From Desulfoplanes formicivorans (GTDB lineage Bacteria > Desulfobacterota > Desulfovibrionia > Desulfovibrionales > Desulfomicrobiaceae): a stretch of DNA of 64,000 bases. The notes beneath the pieces are model-generated. The model searched no databases. It was not told the origin of the DNA and was given only the letters and a program-made list of their open reading frames with translations. Every line of letters begins with the position of its first letter. Within the stretch, counting starts at the first letter, position 1. The stretch is taken from assembly GCF_001748225.1 (NCBI RefSeq), contig NZ_BDFE01000004.1, positions 62,001-126,000 of the forward strand, read 5' to 3'. A program made the position numbers and the translations under genes. Below, piece after piece: positions 45,856 through 54,454 of the stretch.

Positions 45856-47154
45856 ATGATGTACGATGTTGCACGCGAAACCATGCCGCGGGAAGAACTT
45901 GAAGCCTTGCAGACAAGTCGCCTTACCTATCTTGTGGACAAGCTGTACCACAACGTTCCCTTTTACCGGGAAAAATTCAGGGAACTGGGGGTGAGGCCCG
46001 AACAGATCAAATCCCTCAATGACCTCAAATACCTCCCGTTCACGGAAAAGCAGGACCTGCGCAACAACTACCCGTACGGCCTCTTTGCCACCCCCAAGGA
46101 GAACATCGTCCGCATCCATGCCTCTTCGGGAACAACAGGCAAGGCCACGGTAGTCGGATATACCCAGCGTGACGTGGAAACCTGGGCCAAGCTCATGGCC
46201 CGTTGCCTCATGGCCACGGGCGGCTCCCGCCGGGATATGGTCCATAACGCCTACGGATACGGACTGTTCACCGGCGGTCTCGGCATGCACTATGGTGCGG
46301 AAAAACTCGGGGCAACCATCATGCCCTTTTCCGGAGGCGGAACCAGGCGCCAGGTCATGCTCATGAAGGATTTCGGGTCGACCATTTTGTGCAGCACGCC
46401 GTCCTATGCCGTCAAATTGTATGAAACCATCATTGCCGCCGGCATGGCTCCCGAGGATCTCAAACTCAGAATAGGCGTCTTTGGTGCGGAGCCCTGGAGT
46501 GAAGGCATGCGCCAGGAAATCCAATCCAAACTGGGAGTCAAGGCCTTTGACATCTACGGCCTTTCGGAAATCATGGGCCCGGGCGTGGCCATTGAATGCG
46601 ATACGGCCCAAAACGGTCTGCACATCTGGGAAGACCATTTCATTCCGGAAATCATTGATCCTGCCACAGGCGAGGTTCTACCCATGGGCGAAACCGGCGA
46701 GCTGGTCATCACCACCATCACCAAGGAGGGTATCCCCCTCATCCGCTACAGGACCCGGGACATCACGGCCCTGAATCCGGTTCCCTGCAAATGCGGCCGG
46801 ACCCATGTACGCATGAGCAGGATCAAGGGGCGCAGTGACGACATGCTCATCATCCGCGGCGTCAATGTCTTCCCCACCCAGATCGAATCCATTCTTCTGG
46901 ATACCCACGGCCTGACGTCCCACTATCAACTGATCATCCGCCGTGAAGGGGCCATGGATACCCTGGAGGCCCGGGTGGAAATCGACGAAAAACTCTTCTC
47001 TGACAAAATCAAACATTTACAGAAAATTGAAGCCAAGCTACAACGGGACATCAAGGAATTTCTGGGTGTCACCGCCAAGGTATCGCTGGTCGAGCCGCAA
47101 ACCATTGAACGTTCCCAGGGCAAGGCCAAAAGGATCGTTGATCTGCGTTCGTAA
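45856..47154 (+). CDS. paaK: Phenylacetate-CoA ligase
   Basis: A 432-residue adenylate-forming enzyme that activates phenylacetate or related aryl acids to CoA thioesters. The P-loop is [15 protein letters not shown] near residue 91; A-motifs [11 protein letters not shown] and [11 protein letters not shown] follow; the C-terminal [18 protein letters not shown] is typical of PaaK. The ATG follows GGGAG. Upstream are the Phe-rich leader and attenuator; 63 nt downstream is an ACT-domain gene. In anaerobes such ligases can support reductive carboxylation of aryl acids to aryl-pyruvates; that role here is inferred from the attenuator. Confidence 0.94.
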   Translation: MMYDVARETMPREELEALQTSRLTYLVDKLYHNVPFYREKFRELGVRPEQIKSLNDLKYLPFTEKQDLRNNYPYGLFATPKENIVRIHASSGTTGKATVVGYTQRDVETWAKLMARCLMATGGSRRDMVHNAYGYGLFTGGLGMHYGAEKLGATIMPFSGGGTRRQVMLMKDFGSTILCSTPSYAVKLYETIIAAGMAPEDLKLRIGVFGAEPWSEGMRQEIQSKLGVKAFDIYGLSEIMGPGVAIECDTAQNGLHIWEDHFIPEIIDPATGEVLPMGETGELVITTITKEGIPLIRYRTRDITALNPVPCKCGRTHVRMSRIKGRSDDMLIIRGVNVFPTQIESILLDTHGLTSHYQLIIRREGAMDTLEARVEIDEKLFSDKIKHLQKIEAKLQRDIKEFLGVTAKVSLVEPQTIERSQGKAKRIVDLRS

Positions 47155-47217
47155 TCCAGTCAGGCGAGAGACGTCGGCCCCTTCGATCCAAACCGAACAA
47201 CCTACGAGGGAATAGTC

Positions 47218-47649
47218 ATGAAAGTCGAACAAATATCCGTATTCCTGGAAAACAGAGCCGGAAGACTGAGCGAGGTCACCCGGGTTCTGGCCGATTCCGG
47301 CATCAACATCAGGGCCCTGTCCCTGGCCGACACGTCGGATTTCGGCATCCTCAGGCTCATTGTCACCAATCACGAAAAGGCCAAGCAGGTTCTCAAGGAA
47401 AACGGCTTTACCGTAGGCCGGACCAATGTGGTGGCTGCAGAAATGGAAGACAAACCGGGTGGACTGCACCACATCCTGAACATCCTGGGCCAACAGGGGG
47501 TCAATGTGGAATACATGTACGCCTTTGTGCAGCAAAGCGGCAAGAACGCCGTGCTCATCTTCCGCTTTGATCGCACGGATCAGGCCATCGAGATTCTTCA
47601 GGACAACGGCGTCCGGATCCTGTCGGGCGAAGAAGTCTACAACATCTGA
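47218..47649 (+). CDS. Tandem ACT-domain protein
   Basis: A 143-residue protein made of two ACT domains (residues 3-68 and 71-140), each with the amino-acid-binding turn: [21 protein letters not shown] and [23 protein letters not shown] domains sense amino acids. Genes of this type commonly follow paaK in anaerobes, and here it shares the attenuated transcript. It may sense aromatic amino acids and control the ligase; that is inference. Confidence 0.9.
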   Translation: MKVEQISVFLENRAGRLSEVTRVLADSGINIRALSLADTSDFGILRLIVTNHEKAKQVLKENGFTVGRTNVVAAEMEDKPGGLHHILNILGQQGVNVEYMYAFVQQSGKNAVLIFRFDRTDQAIEILQDNGVRILSGEEVYNI

Positions 47650-47901
47650 TACACGGGGCAGGCTGCGGTAGCCCAGACAAAGGTACTGCAGCCTGCCGGA
47701 ACAGCCTGTTTTCCGGAAATTTCACGCGGACACCCAAGCCACTTCAGGGCCACGGCCAGGCACCCATGTATTTCCTTGATCCGTCTTCGAAGACCTTGAG
47801 TTGCCCTTCTTCGTGACTTTCGCGTCCTTGCCCACCGCCCATGCAAACCTCTTTGCGCCCAGCATTACGGTGATTCCCGTACACACCTTCAGGAGATTTT
47901 C

Positions 47902-49071
47902 ATGAGCCACATGTTACGCCTTTTTTGTCTCTGTCTTGTTCTTGTCGCAACCACGGCCTGCGGAACCAGCGACCAGGAATCCGCCTCCAGCACACAAGAT
48001 ACCTCCTCCAGTGAGGCAACCATTAAAATCGGGGCGGTACTGCGTCTTTCACGCGGGGCCTCGGACGGCCTGCCCGCCCGACACGGCATGGAAATCGCCG
48101 TGAACCAGATCAACGCGGCCGGCGGGATCAACGGCAAGCAACTGGAAATCATCTTTTATGACAGCAAGGACGACTCGACCACAGCCGTCAATGCCGTGCA
48201 AAAACTCATTTCCGTGGACAAGGTCCAGGCCATTATCGGTCCCATGATGAGCGGCAACGTCCTGGCTTCGGCCCCCCTGTGCAACCGCAACAAGGTGGTT
48301 ATGATCACTCCGTCGGGGACTTCGCCCAAGATTTCCCAGGCTGGCCCCTATGTCTTTCGCCTGTGTACCCCCATTCATACCCAGGCAAAGGCGCTGGTTG
48401 CCAAAGCCGTGGCCCTGAGCGGCAAAAGCAATCCCAGCGCGGCCATCGTGTACAGCAATGATCCCTATGGCAAAGGCTGCAAGAACCTGTTCACCAGCTA
48501 TCTTGGGGAACTGGGCATCATCCCGGTGGGCGTGGAGGCCTTTCAGCGCGGGGACAAGGATTTTCAGGCCCAGCTGACAAATATTGCAGGCAAAAATCCC
48601 GATCTCCTCTTTTTCCCCGGCTATCTCCAGGAAACAGCCCCCCTCATGAGCCAGGCCAGGCAGATGGGTCTTACGGGTCTCAGTGTGGGTGTATTCGGGG
48701 ACATGGCCCCCCTGTACATCGAACTTGCGGGCAAGGCGGCCGAAGGCCATCTGAACGCCAGCGAATACGACGAAGCCAACCCCTCGGCAACCAACAAGAA
48801 ATTCGTTGCCGCCTACAGGAAGATCCTGGCCGAAAATCCCCAGGCTTCCAACAACATCATGTTCGCCTCGCTGACGTATGACGCAGTCCAGCTCCTGGCA
48901 GATGCCTTTTCCCGGGGAGCCTTTACCGGGGAAGCCATCAGAAACCACCTGGCAACCGTAAACGCCTTTCCGGGCGTGACCGGCTCCCTGTCCTTTGATG
49001 CCAACGGCGATGTCCAGAAGGGAGATGTCTATCTCTTCCAGGTCAAACAAGGAACCTACCAAAGGATATGA
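47902..49071 (+). CDS. livK: Branched-chain-amino-acid-type ABC transporter substrate-binding lipoprotein
   Basis: A 389-residue periplasmic binding protein with a lipoprotein signal ending in LVATTAC (Cys at about residue 20). The mature part is a type I periplasmic fold: IKIGAVLRLSRGASDGLPAR, VNQINAAGGINGKQLEII and IGPMMSGNVLASAPL. LivK-type proteins bind branched-chain or other amino acids, and some members bind aromatic acids. CAGGAG precedes the ATG. It lies 252 nt after the ACT gene and upstream of livH. Confidence 0.9.
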   Translation: MSHMLRLFCLCLVLVATTACGTSDQESASSTQDTSSSEATIKIGAVLRLSRGASDGLPARHGMEIAVNQINAAGGINGKQLEIIFYDSKDDSTTAVNAVQKLISVDKVQAIIGPMMSGNVLASAPLCNRNKVVMITPSGTSPKISQAGPYVFRLCTPIHTQAKALVAKAVALSGKSNPSAAIVYSNDPYGKGCKNLFTSYLGELGIIPVGVEAFQRGDKDFQAQLTNIAGKNPDLLFFPGYLQETAPLMSQARQMGLTGLSVGVFGDMAPLYIELAGKAAEGHLNASEYDEANPSATNKKFVAAYRKILAENPQASNNIMFASLTYDAVQLLADAFSRGAFTGEAIRNHLATVNAFPGVTGSLSFDANGDVQKGDVYLFQVKQGTYQRI

Positions 49072-49148
49072 AACACGACTGAAGGACGCAGGACCTGCAG
49101 GAATCATCCCGGATTGCATATTCTGCGTCCCGATGCCTTGAAAAAACC

Positions 49149-50012
49149 ATGCTCACCCAACAAATCGTCAACGGTCTTGTCTCCGGTTCGGCCTATGCAT
49201 TGGTGGCCCTTGGCTACACCCTCATCTACGGGGTGCTCGGTCTGATCAACCTGGCCCAGGGAGAATTGTACATGGCCGGAGCCTTTGGCCTGTGGGCCGG
49301 CATGGCCTGGCTCGGGCTGCCCTTTCCCGTGGCCGTACTCTTCGGCCTGCTCCTGACCGGGATCGTGGGCGTGTCCATGGATCGGTTCGTGTTCCGCCCC
49401 TTGCGCAACCGACACCCGCTCATTCCCATGCTCGCGGCCATTGGCCTGTCCATCATGCTCCAATCCCTGGCCCTGCTCTGTTTCGGTCCGGAAACCAAAC
49501 CCTTTGCCCTGGAACTTCCGCCTGCCCATCTGAGCCTGGGGCCTGTGCGCATCTCCCTTATCCAGATCATGCTCATGGGAAGCGCCCTTGTGGTCATGAT
49601 GGGACTCATCTGGTTTGTGCACTTCTCCAGAAACGGCAAGGCCCTGCAGGCCGTGGCCCTGTCACCGGAAGCGGCCAGAATCGTGGGGATCAAGCCGGAT
49701 GCCTGCATCGGCATGGCCTTTTTTGCCAGCGCCCTCATGAGCGGGGCCGCCGGCATGATGATGGCCGCCTATTACAACGCCACCTATCCCTACATGGGCG
49801 TGCTTCCCGGACTGAAAGGATTCTGCGCGGCCGTTCTGGGCGGTGCCGGGTCCATTCCCGGAGCCATCCTGGGCGGCCTGCTCCTTGGTCTGGCGGAAAA
49901 CCTGGGGGCAGCCTATGTTGCCTCGGGATTCAAGGACGCCTTTGCCTTTGGCATCCTCATCGTCATTTTGCTTGTCCGCCCCTCCGGTATCCTGGGCCGT
50001 CGAAAAAAATGA
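49149..50012 (+). CDS. livH: LivH-type ABC transporter permease
   Basis: A 287-residue membrane protein with eight helices, beginning MLTQQIVNGLVSGSAYALVA and with GLINLAQGELYMAGAF, hallmarks of LivH. It contains the KAVLGGAGSIPGAILGG-like loop (AAVLGGAGSIPGAILGGLLL). A full transporter also needs LivM, LivG and LivF, none of which follows: the next gene is a DUF721 protein. Partners must be elsewhere. Confidence 0.92.
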   Translation: MLTQQIVNGLVSGSAYALVALGYTLIYGVLGLINLAQGELYMAGAFGLWAGMAWLGLPFPVAVLFGLLLTGIVGVSMDRFVFRPLRNRHPLIPMLAAIGLSIMLQSLALLCFGPETKPFALELPPAHLSLGPVRISLIQIMLMGSALVVMMGLIWFVHFSRNGKALQAVALSPEAARIVGIKPDACIGMAFFASALMSGAAGMMMAAYYNATYPYMGVLPGLKGFCAAVLGGAGSIPGAILGGLLLGLAENLGAAYVASGFKDAFAFGILIVILLVRPSGILGRRKK

Positions 50013-50109
50013 ACCTGCCGGTCTTGCCCTTTGAACGGGAGATCTTTATGTGCAGGGTTTCGTGTTGGTTCACTCCCCATGTCGGACTTCCAGGATGAAT
50101 GGGTAATTC

Positions 50110-50619
50110 ATGCACCCCAAGCGATATTCGACTCCCATTGCATCAGCTCTCAGCCGTTTCTTCAAGGATCAAAACGGTTCGGACAACCTTTCCCTGGCCC
50201 GCCTCTGGGAGCAATGGGACACCCTTTTGGGTCCGGACATCACCGATCTGATCTGTCCATTGGGACACACCAGGGACACCCTGCTCCTGGGGGCCGAGGA
50301 TGCCATTGTCATCCATGAATTCACCTATTTTTCCGACCAGATACTGGAACGGGTCAATGGTTTTCTGGGCCGAGAGGTTTTCAAGCACATTCACATAGAA
50401 TTGCTCAGGGGACGAACCCCGTTAAACAAAAAATTGCTGACCGAATCAGGTTCCTACCCCCATCCAGACAAACCCGAAAATCTGGGTCAGCCAGGGGCCC
50501 TTCCTGACGACGGATCACCCGTTGCCAGGGCCTACAAAGCCTATGTCAGACATTTTCAGGACCAGTCCAAGTCTGAGTCTGCCCCTGACTCAACCACCAA
50601 CAAGCCAACCCCATCATAA
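50110..50619 (+). CDS. DUF721 (DciA-like) protein
   Basis: A 169-residue protein. Residues 25-110 match the DUF721 pattern: ARLWEQWDTLLGPDITDL, a strand pair around TLLLGAEDAIVIHEF and the ILERVNGFLGREVFKHIHIELLRG end. DciA members of this family load the replicative helicase DnaB; others are unassigned. The C-terminal 50 residues are polar and disordered. Confidence 0.75.
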   Translation: MHPKRYSTPIASALSRFFKDQNGSDNLSLARLWEQWDTLLGPDITDLICPLGHTRDTLLLGAEDAIVIHEFTYFSDQILERVNGFLGREVFKHIHIELLRGRTPLNKKLLTESGSYPHPDKPENLGQPGALPDDGSPVARAYKAYVRHFQDQSKSESAPDSTTNKPTPS

Positions 50620-50637
50620 GATAAGGAGGATCTTTAC

Positions 50638-50991
50638 ATGAGTGACACATTCAATCCCGAAGCAGTACTGTCCGGACTCAAAAAGCCTCTGGACAAGATG
50701 ACGGTCAAGGAACTCAAGGAACTGGCCATTTCCAGCTTTCCCCAGATTGTTGGTGCCTCGGGCAAACAAAAGGAAGAGCTGCTGGCAGAAATCAAACAGG
50801 CCCTGGGCATTGTCGAGGAAGAGGGGGGAGCTTCTCCGTATGCTCCGCAAATAAGATCTCTCAAAAAAACCATTGCCCAACTCAAGACCAGAAAGAACCA
50901 GATTCCCAAAAGCCAGCGCACGGAACGGGAAAAGCTGCGCAAACAGATCCACGAGCTGAAGAAAAAAACCCGCCGTCTGGCTGCTGTCTAA
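50638..50991 (+). CDS. Small Rho-N/SAP-like and coiled-coil protein
   Basis: A 117-residue protein behind a strong TAAGGAGG site. Residues 20-58 (DKMTVKELKELAISSFPQI and following KKEELL-type helix) resemble a Rho N-terminal or SAP helix-extended-loop-helix fold for nucleic acids. Residues 70-115 form a Lys/Arg-rich coiled-coil. Its role is unknown; RNA or DNA binding is likely. Confidence 0.75.
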   Translation: MSDTFNPEAVLSGLKKPLDKMTVKELKELAISSFPQIVGASGKQKEELLAEIKQALGIVEEEGGASPYAPQIRSLKKTIAQLKTRKNQIPKSQRTEREKLRKQIHELKKKTRRLAAV

Positions 50992-51019
50992 AAAATTTGC
51001 CCTCAATGAAAAAAACCTG

Positions 51020-51048
51020 TTGACAGCAGCATACTGTTTCCCTAAATA
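51020..51048 (+). promoter_or_regulatory. Promoter of the tRNA-Gln/Glu pair
   Basis: TTGACA at 51020-51025, 17-nt spacer, TAAATA at 51043-51048, 14 nt before the first tRNA. Confidence 0.75.
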
Positions 51049-51062
51049 GGGCTCTCTCTTGC

Positions 51063-51133
51063 TGGGCGATCGTTCAACGGCAGGACAGCGGACTCTGACT
51101 CCGTCAATCAAGGTTCGAATCCTTGTCGCCCAG
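51063..51133 (+). tRNA. tRNA-Gln(CTG)
   Basis: Acceptor arms TGGGCGA/TCGCCCA with the U1-A72 pair usual for Gln, anticodon loop CTCTGAC, encoded CCA at 51134-51136. Confidence 0.95.
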
Positions 51134-51142
51134 CCACAGGCT

Positions 51143-51217
51143 GTCCCCATCGTCTAGCCCGGTCCAGGACACCAGATTTTCATTCTGGGTACAGGGGTTC
51201 AAATCCCCTTGGGGACG
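51143..51217 (+). tRNA. tRNA-Glu(TTC)
   Basis: Acceptor arms GTCCCCA/TGGGGAC, anticodon loop TTTTCAT, T-loop TTCAAAT, encoded CCA at 51218-51220. Confidence 0.95.
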
Positions 51218-51230
51218 CCAAACGGCACCA

Positions 51231-51266
51231 AGCCCCGTTCATCTTTTGATGAACGGGGCTTTTTTG
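51231..51266 (+). terminator. Terminator of the tRNA-Gln/Glu pair
   Basis: Arms AGCCCCGTTCATC / GATGAACGGGGCT around TTTT, followed by a run of T. Confidence 0.92.
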
Positions 51267-51517
51267 CGTCAATGGACCTGGCTACATCCACTTCTTTGTC
51301 CATGCGTGCCGTGCAGGAACAGCAGTCACCAGCCACATCATCCCCGAACAACCCGGGCCCCAACCTCTCCCCTTTCCTCAACATGGCCATTGCCGCGGTT
51401 TCCCCCTGCCAGGAGAGATGTTCAACAGGATCACCACAAATACGTATTCTCCTGCCGACACCCTGATCCCCCTTTCCCCGTGCTCCACGCCCCCTTGTCC
51501 CGGGCCGCAACATGATT

Positions 51518-51573
51518 TTGTCACAAAAGATTACCCGGCTTGTCACATATCCGTAACACTCTTCACCTAGATA
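51518..51573 (+). promoter_or_regulatory. Tandem PhoB boxes and promoter of the pst operon
   Basis: Four 7-bp half-sites at 11-bp steps: TTGTCAC (51518), GATTACC (51529), TTGTCAC (51540), CCGTAAC (51551), that is two adjacent Pho boxes. A -10 element TAGATA at 51568-51573 follows 10 nt after the last half-site, the usual arrangement of a PhoB-activated promoter. The stretch 51267-51517 shows no gene. Confidence 0.82.
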
Positions 51574-51622
51574 AGGTCCATCAAGCACGTGGACATCTCA
51601 TCCAACCTTTCGGAGGTTACTC

Positions 51623-52435
51623 ATGAAATCACGTTTCAAAGCTCTTGTTGCTGCTCTCTGCCTTTTTGTCGCCCTGCCCGCCTGGGCCGGGTCCGTTCAG
51701 ATCAAGGGTTCAACCACGGTTCTGCCCATTGCCCAAAAATGCGCCGAAGCGTTCATGAAGATCAATCCGGACATTGCCGTGTCCATTTCCGGGGGTGGTT
51801 CCGGCAACGGCATCAAGGCCCTTATCGACGGGACCACAGACATTGCCGATGCCTCCCGCTTCATCAAAAACAAGGAAGTCAAGCGGGCCGTGGAAAACGG
51901 TCGCTATCCCGTGCCCTTTGCCGTTGGTTACGACTGCATCGTTCCTGTTGTGCACCCTTCCAATCCCGTGACCAACCTGACCCTGGATCAGCTCAAATCC
52001 ATCTACAAGGGGGACATCACCAACTGGAAGCAAGTAGGCGGTCCCGATCAGAATATCGTGGTCATCTCCCGCGACACATCTTCAGGCACCTATGAAGTCT
52101 GGGAGAAAAAGGTCATGAACAAGGAGCGGGTTTCCAAACGCGCCCAGCTTCAGGCCTCCAATGGAGCTGTGGCCCAGACTGTTGCCAAAAACAAACGGGC
52201 CATCGGGTATGTGGGTTTTGGCTACCTGAACAGCGAAATCAAGGGATTGACCGTCAATGGGATTCAGGGAACCCCCTCTTCCACCTTGAGCGGCACCTAC
52301 CCCATCTCCCGCGCCCTGTTCATGTTCACCCAGGGATGGCCCAAGGGTGACACGGCCAAATTCATCAACTTTGTGCTCAATCCCAAAACCGGTCAGCCCC
52401 TGGTCAAATCCGCCGGTTTTGTCCCCCTGTACTAG
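51623..52435 (+). CDS. pstS: Phosphate-binding protein PstS
   Basis: Periplasmic high-affinity phosphate receptor, 270 residues. The Sec signal peptide ends at PAWA|GSVQ. Phosphate-contact segments are IKGSTTVLPIAQ, SGGGSGNGIKAL and RDTSSGTYEVW. CGGAGG precedes the ATG. First gene of the PhoB-controlled operon. Confidence 0.95.
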   Translation: MKSRFKALVAALCLFVALPAWAGSVQIKGSTTVLPIAQKCAEAFMKINPDIAVSISGGGSGNGIKALIDGTTDIADASRFIKNKEVKRAVENGRYPVPFAVGYDCIVPVVHPSNPVTNLTLDQLKSIYKGDITNWKQVGGPDQNIVVISRDTSSGTYEVWEKKVMNKERVSKRAQLQASNGAVAQTVAKNKRAIGYVGFGYLNSEIKGLTVNGIQGTPSSTLSGTYPISRALFMFTQGWPKGDTAKFINFVLNPKTGQPLVKSAGFVPLY

Positions 52436-52649
52436 ATGTTGCAGCCATGAATGCCCGGGCGGGCCATGGAGCCTGCCCGGTCTTCACGTTTTTGTGCTGA
52501 TGCCGCACCCAGGTTTTCCTGTTTCGGGATCAAGGTAAAGAGGTCAAACCGGCAGGTAGCACATGGCTGCCATGGCAATGGGCACTATCCGGCAGGCCAC
52601 AGGGGAGTGTTCACCCCTTCTTCAGCCATCCAAAACGTATCGAGGTGTC

Positions 52650-53543
52650 ATGCAAACACCCAGAACCTTTCGCGAGACGTGCATCAAAACGTTTTTTCTG
52701 TTTACCGCATGCATCTCCATCCTGGTCCTAACCCTGATCATGGTCTTCCTGGTCATGGAAGGGCTGCCCCTTTTCAAAACGGTCCCAATAACGGACTTCC
52801 TGTTGGGGAGCGACTGGTATCCCACTGCGGATCCGCCTGATTTCGGCATCCTGCCGCTCATTGTCGCCTCCCTGAGCGTGACCGTTGTGTCCTCACTCAT
52901 GGCCATTCCCCTTGGCGTCATGACCGCCATCTATCTGGCGGAAATCTGCTCCAGGCGCATGCGCAACATCCTCAAGCCCATTGTGGAACTTCTGGCGGCG
53001 TTGCCGTCGGTGGTCATCGGTTTCTTCGGCATGGTCATTGTCGCGCCCTTTTTGCAAAACTACCTGGATCTGGACACGGGTCTGAACCTGTTCAACGCAT
53101 CACTCATGCTCGCCTTCATGTCCATTCCGACCATCTGCACCGTGTCCGAGGATGCCATCTACTCGGTGCCCGGCGAACTCAAGGAGGCCTCCCTGGGACT
53201 GGGAGCCACCCATTGGCAGACCATAGCCAAGGTGATCCTGCCGGCCTCCCTTTCGGGCATCAGCACGGCCGTGATCCTGGGCATGTCCAGAGCCATCGGC
53301 GAAACCATGGTGGTGCTGATGGTTGCAGGAGGAGCAGCCCTTATCCCCGTCTCCATCTTTGATCCGGTCCGGCCCATGCCCGCGTCCATTGCCGCGGAAA
53401 TGGCCGAAGCCCCGTTTCAAAGCGACCATTATTACGCCCTGTTTGCCACGGGCATGGTCTTGTTCCTGGTGACCCTGATCTTCAACATGATCGCCGAACA
53501 CATTGCTCACAAACACAAGCAAACCGGTGCGGCAACCCTCTAA
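52650..53543 (+). CDS. pstC: Phosphate ABC transporter permease PstC
   Basis: A 297-residue permease with six helices and the ABC-contact loop ELKEASLGLGATHWQTIAKV (EAA motif). The ATG at 52650 (MQTPRTFRETC) is set by GAGGTG; a longer open frame upstream has no homology. About 215 nt separate it from pstS, a common place for a stabilising hairpin. Confidence 0.94.
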   Translation: MQTPRTFRETCIKTFFLFTACISILVLTLIMVFLVMEGLPLFKTVPITDFLLGSDWYPTADPPDFGILPLIVASLSVTVVSSLMAIPLGVMTAIYLAEICSRRMRNILKPIVELLAALPSVVIGFFGMVIVAPFLQNYLDLDTGLNLFNASLMLAFMSIPTICTVSEDAIYSVPGELKEASLGLGATHWQTIAKVILPASLSGISTAVILGMSRAIGETMVVLMVAGGAALIPVSIFDPVRPMPASIAAEMAEAPFQSDHYYALFATGMVLFLVTLIFNMIAEHIAHKHKQTGAATL

Positions 53544-53561
53544 AAAGGTGTACAAGGCATC

Positions 53562-54422
53562 ATGAAGTATTCCACCAAACGCAGGATAATGCAGTCGGGA
53601 GTCTTCTCCCTGCTCCGTCTTTCCGTGGGCATCAATGGACTGGCCCTGGCCATTATCGTCTATTTTCTGATCATCAACGGAGCCCAGGTCATCACCTGGG
53701 ATTTTCTGACCCAAAAGCCCTTTGATTCCATGACCCAAGGCGGGATCATGCCCTGTATTGTGGGGACAATCATCCTCAGCTTCGGAGCCATGGCCATTGC
53801 CTTCCCCCTGGGGGTCTGCTCAGCCATTTATCTTCACGAATACGCCCGTCCCGGCAAACTGCTTCGGTTCATCCGCTTTGCCATCAACAATCTGGCTGGT
53901 GTTCCCTCGGTGATCTTCGGCCTGTTCGGTCTGGCCTTTTTTGTCACCTGGATGGGTCTTGGCGTGAGCATCCTTTCGGGGATTCTGACCCTTGGTTTCC
54001 TGGTTCTCCCGGTGATCATCGGCACGGCCGAAGAGGCCTTGCGCTCGGTACCCCAGACCTATCGGGAAGCCTCCCTGGGACTGGGAGCCACCAAATGGCA
54101 GACCATTGCCCAGGTGGTTCTGCCGGCCGCCCTTCCGGGAATGCTCACGGGTTCGATCCTGGGACTCAGCCGGGCTGCCGGGGAAACAGCCGCCATCATG
54201 TTCACGGCAGCTGTTTATTTTTCGCCCAAGATGCCCACATCCATCTTTCACGATGTCATGGCCCTGCCCTATCACATTTACGTCCTGGCCACGGCGGGCA
54301 CGGCCATCGACAAGACCAGACCCCTGCAGTACGGTACATCTCTCGTGCTCATCCTGCTGGTCTTTGGCATGAACCTCGTGGCCATCTGGTACAGGGCGAA
54401 CATGCAGAAAAAAGCCAGATAA
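53562..54422 (+). CDS. pstA: Phosphate ABC transporter permease PstA
   Basis: A 286-residue permease with six helices and the EAA loop TYREASLGLGATKWQTIAQV. It forms the PstCA channel with the preceding gene, 18 nt upstream. Confidence 0.95.
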   Translation: MKYSTKRRIMQSGVFSLLRLSVGINGLALAIIVYFLIINGAQVITWDFLTQKPFDSMTQGGIMPCIVGTIILSFGAMAIAFPLGVCSAIYLHEYARPGKLLRFIRFAINNLAGVPSVIFGLFGLAFFVTWMGLGVSILSGILTLGFLVLPVIIGTAEEALRSVPQTYREASLGLGATKWQTIAQVVLPAALPGMLTGSILGLSRAAGETAAIMFTAAVYFSPKMPTSIFHDVMALPYHIYVLATAGTAIDKTRPLQYGTSLVLILLVFGMNLVAIWYRANMQKKAR

Positions 54423-54454
54423 CCGCAATGCACCCTCAACCCAAATCATTTGTC

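Noticed and set aside
47658-47699. GGCAGGCTGC/GCAGCCTGCC hairpin after the ACT gene as a terminator that would separate livK
   Set aside because: No T-run follows; it may be a weak or factor-dependent site, so operon continuity to livK stays open.
48049-49119. Minus-strand open frame of 356 codons opposite livK
   Set aside because: Antisense to a clear lipoprotein gene; Gly/His-rich composition of a shadow frame.
54095-54454. Long upstream extension of phoB into pstA in another frame
   Set aside because: pstA is clearly coding there; PhoB begins MRILIVEDE at 54455.
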